Shown: positions 1-5,250 of the stretch, piece by piece
Layout: the number at the start of each line of letters is the position of its first letter
Position numbering within the stretch: position 1 is the stretch's first letter
Assembly (NCBI GenBank): GCA_002785215.1
Contig: PFMK01000002.1
Coordinates: 1 to 5,311, forward strand
Source: Candidatus Gottesmanbacteria bacterium CG_4_10_14_0_8_um_filter_37_24
Lineage (GTDB): Bacteria; Patescibacteriota; Microgenomatia; 2-02-FULL-39-11
Reading direction: 5' to 3'
DNA length: 5,311 nucleotides
Made by a program: the position numbers and the translations under genes
Notes under the pieces: model-generated
What the model saw: only the letters and a program-made list of their open reading frames with translations
Databases searched by the model: none
What the model was told of the DNA's origin: nothing

Positions 1-46
1 TTAATTGTTTTTATTTATTAATCCATTAAGTATGGAACATGGAAGC

Positions 47-94
47 GGACATTTCTATTTTGCAATAATAGGACATTATCATTTTGCAGTAACA
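47..94 (-). repeat. 24-bp imperfect tandem repeat, possible IS21-type insertion sequence terminus
   Basis: Two head-to-tail 24-bp units, 47-70 and 71-94, match at 19 of 24 positions. Both begin GGACATT and share ATTTTGCA in the middle. Read on the minus strand, the outer unit begins TGTTACTGCAAAATGAT and ends in ATGTCC. IS21-family elements are known for ends that start with TG and carry several tandem copies of a roughly 20-bp transposase-binding repeat, and this arrangement fits such an end. The outermost base would be 94, and the element would lie to the left, outside the window. No transposase gene is visible here, so the identity is inference. It could be a solo remnant or an unrelated repeat. 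Confidence 0.45.
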
Positions 95-106
95 TTAATA
101 ATGTAA

Positions 107-133
107 TTGTTTACTGGGAAGAACAAATATGAT
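107..133 (+). promoter_or_regulatory. Weak sigma70-type promoter candidate for rpmH
   Basis: TTGTTT at 107-112 could serve as a -35 box and TATGAT at 128-133 as a -10 box. The 15-bp spacer is shorter than ideal. A transcript starting about 7 nt after the -10 would have only a few bases before the rpmH ATG at 146. The stretch is AT-rich, so chance matches are likely. The placement is sensible because this is the only non-coding stretch before the first gene, and because an insertion-sequence-like end just upstream (to base 94) would separate rpmH from any older promoter. Confidence 0.3.
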
Positions 134-145
134 ATATTGCAGGAA

Positions 146-283
146 ATGGTTAAACGTACCTATCAACCAAAAAAACGAAAAAGAAAACATACTCACGGAT
201 TTAGAAAAAGAATAAAAAGCGTGGGTGGTAGAAAAGTTCTTAAAAGAAGAAGGCTTAAAGGAAGAAAGCGTTTGACAGTATGA
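146..283 (+). CDS. rpmH: 50S ribosomal protein L34
   Basis: This gene encodes 45 residues that match bacterial L34 along their whole length. The protein starts MVKRTYQPKKRKRKHTHGFR, continues with KSVGGRKVLKRRRLKGRKRL, and ends in TV. Nearly half the residues are Lys or Arg, as expected for this small rRNA-binding protein of the large subunit. The usual family length is 44-47 residues, so it is complete. The start is fixed by the conserved N-terminus, and AGGA at 141-144 lies almost against the ATG, closer than a normal Shine-Dalgarno spacing. The stop TGA is followed 6 nt later by rnpA, the standard rpmH-rnpA pairing, so the two are very probably co-transcribed. The dnaA gene that often lies upstream is not in the window. 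Confidence 0.97.
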   Translation: MVKRTYQPKKRKRKHTHGFRKRIKSVGGRKVLKRRRLKGRKRLTV

Positions 284-289
284 TGATAA

Positions 290-742
290 ATGCTACCCAA
301 AAAATTCCGACTGACCTATTGGCAATTTTACCGTAACCCGCATAAAAAAGAGAAACTACTTCTCCTGCAGTCTGATGTATTCATAAAAAAATCAGAAGTT
401 CACGCTCCAAGGTTTGTAATTATCGTTCCGAAAATAATCGATAAAAGGTCAGCTATAAGGCATAAAATAAAAAGAATCATTGTGGAAGCGATCCGAAAAA
501 ACTTAACAAATAATTTAAAATTTGTGGATTTGTTAATAAAAATAAAAGTTAATTTAAAGGATAAACATAAATATTTATATGATGAAGAAATAAAAAAATT
601 ATTCTTAAAACTCCATGAATTGGCATTTGTTCAGCCCAGTAATACACCCCAGGATGCAAGTTCGCCAAAAAAGAACATTATTCCTTCACCTAGCCAATCA
701 GGTAACGGCAGTTCACGTAAAACGACTATAAAAAATAATTGA
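290..742 (+). CDS. rnpA: Ribonuclease P protein component, with extended C-terminal tail
   Basis: This is the protein subunit of RNase P, which helps the catalytic RNA remove 5' leaders from precursor tRNAs. The family opening MLPKKFRLTYWQFYR is present. The core block lies at residues 41-69, RFVIIVPKIIDKRSAIR continuing through HKIKRIIVEAIR. The RNA-binding 'RNR' signature, usually RNxxKR, reads RHKIKR here at 57-62, so the Asn is replaced by His. The fold ends near residue 114. Beyond it lies an unusual tail of about 35 residues rich in Ser, Pro, Asn and Lys, probably disordered, which makes the protein 150 residues against a usual 110-130. The ATG at 290 is 6 nt after rpmH. The ATGs at 280 and 283 are in another frame that soon stops. 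There is no clear Shine-Dalgarno sequence. Confidence 0.93.
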   Translation: MLPKKFRLTYWQFYRNPHKKEKLLLLQSDVFIKKSEVHAPRFVIIVPKIIDKRSAIRHKIKRIIVEAIRKNLTNNLKFVDLLIKIKVNLKDKHKYLYDEEIKKLFLKLHELAFVQPSNTPQDASSPKKNIIPSPSQSGNGSSRKTTIKNN

Positions 743-758
743 TTCAATACATTAATGA

Positions 759-986
759 ATGAAGATTATTATTTTAAAATTGATTAATTTATACCAAAAA
801 TTTATTAAACCAACGCTTAATAAATTTATTTTTTCAGGAGGAGGTTGCAGATTTACCCCTTCTTGTTCAGAATATGCTTATCAAGCAATAGGAAAATATG
901 GTACAATCAATGGATTGTTTAAAAGTCTGAAACGCATCAGCAGGTGTCATCCGTTTTCAAAAGGTGGCTATGATCCGGTAAAATAA
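759..986 (+). CDS. yidD: Membrane protein insertion efficiency factor YidD
   Basis: This 75-residue protein belongs to the YidD family (formerly DUF37), a small membrane-associated factor reported to assist YidC/Sec-dependent membrane protein insertion. An amphipathic N-terminal segment, residues 1-24, precedes the signature GGGCRFTPSCSEYAYQAI at 27-44, where Cys30 and Cys36 are the conserved cysteines. KRISRCHPFSKGGYDPV at 58-74 supplies the third conserved Cys and the family's closing motif. The length is normal. The gene begins 16 nt after rnpA and lies just before yidC, the usual order. The ATG at 755 is out of frame, so the start at 759 is used. No Shine-Dalgarno sequence is visible. Confidence 0.95.
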   Translation: MKIIILKLINLYQKFIKPTLNKFIFSGGGCRFTPSCSEYAYQAIGKYGTINGLFKSLKRISRCHPFSKGGYDPVK

Positions 987-990
987 TACT

Positions 991-1011
991 TATCAAAAGG
1001 TTGATATTTTT
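991..1011 (+). terminator. Small hairpin with T-rich flank between yidD and yidC, possible weak attenuator
   Basis: TATCAA (991-996) and TTGATA (1001-1006) form a perfect 6-bp stem around an AAGG loop, followed by a T-rich stretch to 1011. It starts 5 nt after the yidD stop. The stem contains only two G-C pairs, so it should be unstable, and at most it would act as a leaky terminator or an mRNA-processing structure. The right arm TTGATA also resembles a -35 box, and T/A-rich sequence that could act as a -10 box follows 15-20 bp downstream. This 58-bp gap may therefore hold a secondary promoter for yidC instead. Confidence 0.25.
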
Positions 1012-1044
1012 ATTAAAAATTTATTTTATTAATTAAATCATAAT

Positions 1045-1878
1045 ATGTTTGATACGGGCAACATCTTTAACACAATATTCTTGATTCCTATCTTGAATAT
1101 TTTACTGGCTATATATAAATTTTTATTGATTCTAAAAATTCCGGGCGCTCTTGGCTTTTCGCTTATATTATTAACAGTTCTTATAAGACTTATTCTTCAT
1201 CCGTTGACAGTCACACAGTTAAGAAGTGCCTATAAATTAAACAAGCTCAAACCCGAACTGGACAATCTTTCGAAAAAATTCAAAGGCGACAAAGTAAAAC
1301 TACAGCAAGAACAGTTAAAGCTTTATCAACAAGCTGGAATAAACCCGGCAGCCGGGTGTTTGCCTCTACTTTTACAAATGCCCATACTTATTGCCTTGTA
1401 TAATCTTTTTTTTAAGTTATTATCCAATGGAAACATCACGCAAGTAGTTGAGGGAATAAATAAAGTGGTTTATTATCCTTTTTTTAAAATTACCTCCCTA
1501 GAGCTTACTTTTTTGGGTATGAATTTGGCCCACAAACCTTCTGAGTGGCAAAAACTCGGGTGGTGGCTCCTTCTTGTCCCTGTAGTCACCGCCCTTCTTC
1601 AATATTGGCAAACTAAAATGATGACGCCAAAATCAACTGCTTCTCCGGTTAAAAAAGAAATCCAAGTTAATAACCAAAAAAAAGAAACAAACGAAGACAT
1701 GGGGACCATGATGCAGAAACAGATGTCTTTCATGATGCCCCTGATGATAGGTTTTTTTGCCTACTCGTTTCCCTTGGGATTGGCTCTTTATTGGAACACT
1801 TTTACAATATTTGGTATAATCCAACAGAATCAATTAAATAAACATTTTGAAAAAGAAAATGGCACAAACAAAAAATAA
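1045..1878 (+). CDS. yidC: Membrane protein insertase YidC/Oxa1 (short form)
   Basis: This is a 277-residue member of the YidC/Oxa1/Alb3 family, which inserts proteins into the cytoplasmic membrane alone or with SecYEG. A hydrophobic segment at about residues 8-30 leads into the first core helix (35-55), whose Arg48 in VLIRLILHPLT is the conserved charged residue of the membrane groove. A charged cytoplasmic hairpin follows (60-95). The hallmark NPAAGCLPLLLQMPILIALY is at 100-119. Further membrane segments lie at about 172-187, 229-243 and 244-260, ending in LALYWNTFTIFGIIQQ. There is no large periplasmic domain of the Escherichia coli kind and no lipobox, so this is the compact form. An inserted Lys/Asn-rich cytoplasmic loop spans about 195-220. 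The last 20 nt overlap khpB. Confidence 0.95.
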   Translation: MFDTGNIFNTIFLIPILNILLAIYKFLLILKIPGALGFSLILLTVLIRLILHPLTVTQLRSAYKLNKLKPELDNLSKKFKGDKVKLQQEQLKLYQQAGINPAAGCLPLLLQMPILIALYNLFFKLLSNGNITQVVEGINKVVYYPFFKITSLELTFLGMNLAHKPSEWQKLGWWLLLVPVVTALLQYWQTKMMTPKSTASPVKKEIQVNNQKKETNEDMGTMMQKQMSFMMPLMIGFFAYSFPLGLALYWNTFTIFGIIQQNQLNKHFEKENGTNKK

Positions 1879-2353
1879 AAAAGATACGAAAACAATTATC
1901 AAAGAGACAATATCAAATTTACTGGACAATCTTGAGGTTAAAGCTGAAATAGAGATTGAGAAAGTAGCTGAAGATAAAAACTCTTCCCAAGAGCCGGATC
2001 ATTACAAGGTAAACATAAAAACAGACGAGACAGGTCTTATTATCGGCAGGCACGGAGAAACCATAAACAGTTTACAGCTTCTTTTGGGAGTAATTCTGTA
2101 TAAGAAAATCGGCAGTTGGCAGAGAATAATTTTGGACGTAGGTGACTATCGGAAGGTAAGGGAGGGAAGTATAAAAGAAATGGTTGAGAGGATTTCAAAG
2201 GAAGTTGAAAGTACCGGTCAACCGGTTACTTTACCCGATCTTACTCCTTATGAGAGAAGGGTGGTTCATATAATGCTCTCAGACAACCCAAAAATCGCTT
2301 CGGAATCATCCGGAGAGGGTAAAGACAGACGGCTGACGATCAAGTTAAAGTGA
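1859..2353 (+). CDS. khpB: KH-R3H RNA-binding protein KhpB/Jag, lacking the Jag N-terminal domain
   Basis: This is a 164-residue RNA-binding protein of the Jag/KhpB family, whose members pair with KhpA in some Firmicutes and affect cell elongation and division through RNA binding. The N-terminal 50 residues are charged and weakly structured. A type II KH domain follows, with the RNA-gripping loop GRHG at 63-66 inside TGLIIGRHGETINSLQ. The R3H domain (about 105-164) carries the Arg-x3-His motif as RRVVH, R133 to H137, in LTPYERRVVHIMLSDNP. The separate Jag-N domain found in many longer relatives is absent. I chose the ATG at 1859. A TTG at 1847 in the same frame would add four residues. The ATG lies inside yidC, giving a 20-nt overlap and probable translational coupling, and the stop overlaps the next gene. 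Confidence 0.92.
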   Translation: MAQTKNKKDTKTIIKETISNLLDNLEVKAEIEIEKVAEDKNSSQEPDHYKVNIKTDETGLIIGRHGETINSLQLLLGVILYKKIGSWQRIILDVGDYRKVREGSIKEMVERISKEVESTGQPVTLPDLTPYERRVVHIMLSDNPKIASESSGEGKDRRLTIKLK

Positions 2354-3600
2354 AAGCTTTACTAATTCTTTTTTATATCCTTCTTTTTCTTTTACCAACA
2401 CAACTTGGACGACACTTTTTTTTTGACTTTTCTTATGTATCCGGGCTTAGGTCTGACTATCTTGCTCCGGTTTTGTATGTAACAGATTTACTGATCTTCT
2501 CTATCTTATTCACATTTTTTTTTATTAAACATAAAAAAAATATAAGAAAAAAACAAACACCTCTCGTGATTGTTTATAGTCTATATCTTCTATTTTCAAT
2601 TATTTTTGTGCCATTAAACAAGTGGGCTGCAATTTATAAATTTATTAAATTAACAGAATTTTTTCTTCTGGGTTACGTGACGGTGAAAATAAAACCAAAA
2701 ATATTTCACGTAATCAGCGTATTGTCTATAGGATCATTTTACTCATCGGTGGTTGCCATATGGCAATTTATTATTCAGAAATCCATAGGAGGGTACCTTT
2801 GGTTTATGGGAGAAAGAACGTTTAACTCATTAACCCCGGGTATTGCTTTGGGTTCCTGGGGGGGGAGATCGTTTCTCAGACCTTACGCTACGTTTCCTCA
2901 TCCGAACGTTTTAGGTGGATTTCTTTCCCTGGTGCTAACTTATGTAATATATACTTTGACCAATCATTATAAAGTAATGAAGAAAACCTGGCTTTTATTC
3001 TATATGCTGGTAACAATATTAGGGGTTATTACTCTAGTAATTACATTTAGCCGATTAGCCTGGGCAAGTTTTCTAGTGGGGGTATTTTGTCTTCTGATTT
3101 TAAGAAAAAAAGACGCGTATAAATGGTTACAGTCAAAAAAAACATTCTTATTAATTATACTTTATTTAATAATATTGTCTTCAGTCGTAATTTTAATATT
3201 CATATCTTTGAATGAAAAAAGCATAATTGAGCGGAAAGAACTGATTCAAGTGGCGCTTAGTATGATTGCTTCCAAACCTTTATTTGGTGTTGGTTTGAAC
3301 AATTTTATTGTTCAAGTGAAATTTTATGTTCCGTATATAAAAAATACATACCTGCTGCAACCGGTCCATAACGTATATTTACTTATTTTCTCGGAATTAG
3401 GCTTTGTTGGATTTTTCTTAACTCTGTTGGGGATCTCCGTGCTTTTGTTAAGGAGTTTAAAATCCCGCCAAATTGTTTTTATATCCATAGTCCAACTTTT
3501 TTTCCTTGGGATGTTTGATCATTATCTTTTTACCCTGCAGCAGGGAATGCTTCTTTTTACAGTTATTGCTTCCCTTGCCTTTTTGCCTGAAAAAAATTAA
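2350..3600 (+). CDS. O-antigen ligase/polymerase-like polytopic membrane protein (Wzy_C family)
   Basis: This 416-residue protein is mostly hydrophobic, with about ten to twelve predicted membrane segments. It fits the O-antigen ligase/polymerase superfamily (WaaL/Wzy, GT-C fold), which moves or polymerises lipid-linked glycans on the outer face of the membrane. Supporting motifs are RPYATFPHPNVLGGF at 177-191, SRLAW at 234-238, ASKPLFGVGLNNF at 307-319 before the long external loop, and QPVHNVYLLIFSELGFVG at 337-354, whose His340 lies where these enzymes have a functional His. FDHYLFTLQQG at 389-399 closes the protein. The real acceptor and donor cannot be read from sequence. The start is GTG at 2350, overlapping the khpB stop as GTGA, which makes co-translation likely. 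An 8-G run at 2858-2865 lies within the gene. Confidence 0.83.
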   Translation: MKALLILFYILLFLLPTQLGRHFFFDFSYVSGLRSDYLAPVLYVTDLLIFSILFTFFFIKHKKNIRKKQTPLVIVYSLYLLFSIIFVPLNKWAAIYKFIKLTEFFLLGYVTVKIKPKIFHVISVLSIGSFYSSVVAIWQFIIQKSIGGYLWFMGERTFNSLTPGIALGSWGGRSFLRPYATFPHPNVLGGFLSLVLTYVIYTLTNHYKVMKKTWLLFYMLVTILGVITLVITFSRLAWASFLVGVFCLLILRKKDAYKWLQSKKTFLLIILYLIILSSVVILIFISLNEKSIIERKELIQVALSMIASKPLFGVGLNNFIVQVKFYVPYIKNTYLLQPVHNVYLLIFSELGFVGFFLTLLGISVLLLRSLKSRQIVFISIVQLFFLGMFDHYLFTLQQGMLLFTVIASLAFLPEKN

Positions 3601-3612
3601 ACTGACAAGTGT

Positions 3613-3828
3613 ATGAAACTTAAAAAATTCCTTATTTTTATTTTTATTTTGCCGCTCACTTTATTCTTAGACCTGATTATTTACGGAATGGTGAAAACTT
3701 GTCCTACCTGCGGCAGTTTCAGTCAGTGGATACAAACAGAGGGTGCTCTGTCTTTCCCGATTGTGGTGGGAATTTCTGAATGGTTCGGACAAATGATAAG
3801 AACACAGCAAAACAATAAATACGATTAG
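3613..3828 (+). CDS. Small membrane-anchored protein with a CxxC motif, unrecognised
   Basis: This is a 71-residue protein that I do not recognise. Lys2, Lys4 and Lys5 precede a strongly hydrophobic stretch at about residues 6-26, which looks like a signal anchor or uncleaved signal peptide with its C-terminus outside. Directly after it comes CPTCG (Cys30 and Cys33), a spacing seen in metal sites and redox pairs. The rest, about 36-64, is moderately hydrophobic with aromatic residues, and the end is polar. It starts 12 nt after the ligase-like gene and ends 37 nt before nadD, so it fits the transcription unit. There is no Shine-Dalgarno sequence, which is typical of this window. The hydrophobic N-terminus, the position and the direction argue for a real gene, but it is short enough to be spurious. 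Confidence 0.55.
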   Translation: MKLKKFLIFIFILPLTLFLDLIIYGMVKTCPTCGSFSQWIQTEGALSFPIVVGISEWFGQMIRTQQNNKYD

Positions 3829-3865
3829 ATTAATTGAATAAACTAAATATAAATAAAATTTGACT

Positions 3866-4426
3866 ATGAACATCGCAATTCTAGGTGGCAGATTTGATCC
3901 GCCGCATATCTGGCATTTTTGGACGTCTCAGCAGATAATGGAAAACGTTCGGGGAATCGATCAGGTCTGGTTGCTTCCGGATTACACAAATGCTTTTAAA
4001 CCGATTGTTGCTTCACCCAGTGACAGGATTGAAATGCTCCATTTTTTGGAAACTGGAAGAATAAGGCTTTCAACAATTGCCGCTTCAAAAGAAACAACCA
4101 CATACACGGTTTCTGTAGTTCAGGAGTTAGTAAGAGATAATCAAAACAGATATTTTTGGGTTGTCGGTTCAGATGTTGTTTCTGAATTTTCCAGGTGGCG
4201 GGATTATCAGAAACTATCCCGGTTAATACAGTTTTTGGTGATACCTAGGAAAGATTATCCGATAAAAGGATTACCCTCAAATTTTCATAAGGTTGAAGGC
4301 AATCTTATGATGAGCAATGTTTCATCAACCCTGATAAGGGAAAGAGTAAAAAGAGGATTGCCGATAACAGGACTTGTTTTTCCCGAAGTAGAAGCTTATA
4401 TAAAAAGTAAAAACCTTTACAGATAA
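3866..4426 (+). CDS. nadD: Nicotinate-nucleotide adenylyltransferase
   Basis: NadD joins nicotinate mononucleotide to AMP from ATP, giving nicotinate adenine dinucleotide (deamido-NAD). The 186 residues follow the family pattern. The nucleotide-binding opening is ILGGRFDPPHIWH at residues 5-17, WVVGSD at 98-103 precedes SRW at 109-111, and the ATP-binding VSSTLIRERVKRGLP lies at 152-166, matching the ISSTxIR signature. The (H/T)xGH motif reads HIWH here, with Trp16 in place of Gly, which is unusual. The remaining signatures are intact, so I expect an active enzyme, though a related nucleotidyltransferase remains possible. I chose the ATG at 3866. A TTG at 3860 would add only two residues. The gene precedes nadE, which uses its product, 38 nt downstream. 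Confidence 0.88.
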   Translation: MNIAILGGRFDPPHIWHFWTSQQIMENVRGIDQVWLLPDYTNAFKPIVASPSDRIEMLHFLETGRIRLSTIAASKETTTYTVSVVQELVRDNQNRYFWVVGSDVVSEFSRWRDYQKLSRLIQFLVIPRKDYPIKGLPSNFHKVEGNLMMSNVSSTLIRERVKRGLPITGLVFPEVEAYIKSKNLYR

Positions 4427-4464
4427 TTCTAATAAAATATTTTTTTAATTATTACATTTAGATT

Positions 4465-5250
4465 ATGTCAGTAGACCTTTCAATAAATCCTGAGAAAACA
4501 GCGGAAAAAATTATCAGCTTTTTAAAAACCACTATAAAAAAAACGGGTTTTTCAAAAGTGACAATTGGTTTATCAGGAGGCATCGACTCTTCAGTCGTCT
4601 TTTATTTAACAGCAAAAGCTTTGGACGCAAAAAATATATATCCCTGTTTGTTTCCTTACGGTGATTTTGATATGGGGGGTTTAGACGATACAAGAACAAT
4701 ATTAAAAAAAATTGGGGTATCTTCCGAAAATATCTATAAACAGAAAATAGATTTATTCGTCGACTCAATAATAAAAAAAGATAAAAAGATTTCCGGTCTT
4801 CGGAAAGGTAATATAATCGTCAGAACGCGTATGTTGCTTCTTTACGACGAGGCTAAGAGAAATAACGCACTGGTAATAGGAACGGAAAACAGAACAGAAT
4901 ATTTACTTGGTTATTTTACCCGATACGGAGATGAGGCGTCAGACCTGGAACCGATTATTGACTTATATAAGACCCAAGTCAGACAGTTGGCTTCTTTCTT
5001 AAAACTGCCGGAAAGAATAATTAGTAAAGCCCCGACAGCGGGCATGTGGAAAGGGCAGACAGATGAGGGTGAGTTGGGATTTTCCTATAAGGAAGCTGAT
5101 TGCATCCTTCATCTTTTTCTGGATAAGGAAAAATCCGTAAGCGAGATAATGAGTGCAGGTTTTTCTATAAGTAAAATCCGTAAAGTCCTGGATCGGATGA
5201 AAGAAAATCAGTTTAAACACAGACTTCCATATATGTGTAAACTAAACTGA
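4465..5250 (+). CDS. nadE: NH3-dependent NAD+ synthetase
   Basis: NadE amidates deamido-NAD to NAD using ATP and ammonia, the final step of the pathway. At 261 residues it is the single-domain, ammonia-using form. It lacks the N-terminal nitrilase-type glutaminase domain of the roughly 550-700-residue glutamine-dependent enzymes. The pyrophosphatase loop SGGIDSS is at residues 37-43. GTENRTEYLLGYFTRYGD at 139-156 includes the conserved substrate-contacting stretch, LEPIIDLYKTQVRQLA lies at 161-176, and KAPTAGMWKGQTDE at 188-201 is the mobile loop that closes over the active site. The ATG at 4465 is the first in frame after a 38-bp AT-rich gap without a Shine-Dalgarno sequence. The TGA stop overlaps the next possible start as TGATG by one base. 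Confidence 0.95.
   Translation: MSVDLSINPEKTAEKIISFLKTTIKKTGFSKVTIGLSGGIDSSVVFYLTAKALDAKNIYPCLFPYGDFDMGGLDDTRTILKKIGVSSENIYKQKIDLFVDSIIKKDKKISGLRKGNIIVRTRMLLLYDEAKRNNALVIGTENRTEYLLGYFTRYGDEASDLEPIIDLYKTQVRQLASFLKLPERIISKAPTAGMWKGQTDEGELGFSYKEADCILHLFLDKEKSVSEIMSAGFSISKIRKVLDRMKENQFKHRLPYMCKLN

Noticed and set aside
47..94. Tandem 24-bp repeats as a mini CRISPR array
   Set aside because: The two copies are directly adjacent with no spacer between them and differ at five positions. There are no cas genes in the window.
1..145. Replication origin with DnaA boxes upstream of rpmH
   Set aside because: I find no TTATCCACA-like 9-mers on either strand. The AT-richness alone is not evidence, and the repeat fits a mobile-element end better.
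1633..1833. Minus-strand open frames inside yidC, the small-protein/nadD junction (3667-3873) and nadE (4532-4768, 4999-5220)
   Set aside because: They lie opposite well-supported plus-strand genes, show no recognisable motifs, and have the composition expected of shadows.
1847..1858. TTG start for khpB
   Set aside because: It adds only four residues (MKKK) and has no better ribosome-binding signal than the in-frame ATG at 1859. The conserved domains begin far downstream, so it cannot be excluded but is not preferred.
2350..3600. Ligase-like gene as a transporter or rod-shape SEDS protein
   Set aside because: The RPYATFPHPN, PLFGVGLNNF and QPVHNVY motifs in this order fit the O-antigen ligase/polymerase family. 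The SEDS hallmarks of FtsW/RodA are not seen.
3860..3865. TTG start for nadD
   Set aside because: It would add two residues before MNIAILGGRFDPPH. The NadD family usually starts directly before this beta strand, which favours the ATG at 3866.
4434..4443. AAAATATTTT plus T run after nadD as a terminator
   Set aside because: The palindrome is only A-T and has no loop, so it cannot form a stable hairpin. nadE follows closely in the same direction.
146..5250. Alternative genetic code with TGA read as Gly or Trp
   Set aside because: rpmH, rnpA, khpB and nadE end at TGA at the expected family length, and Trp and Gly positions use standard codons.
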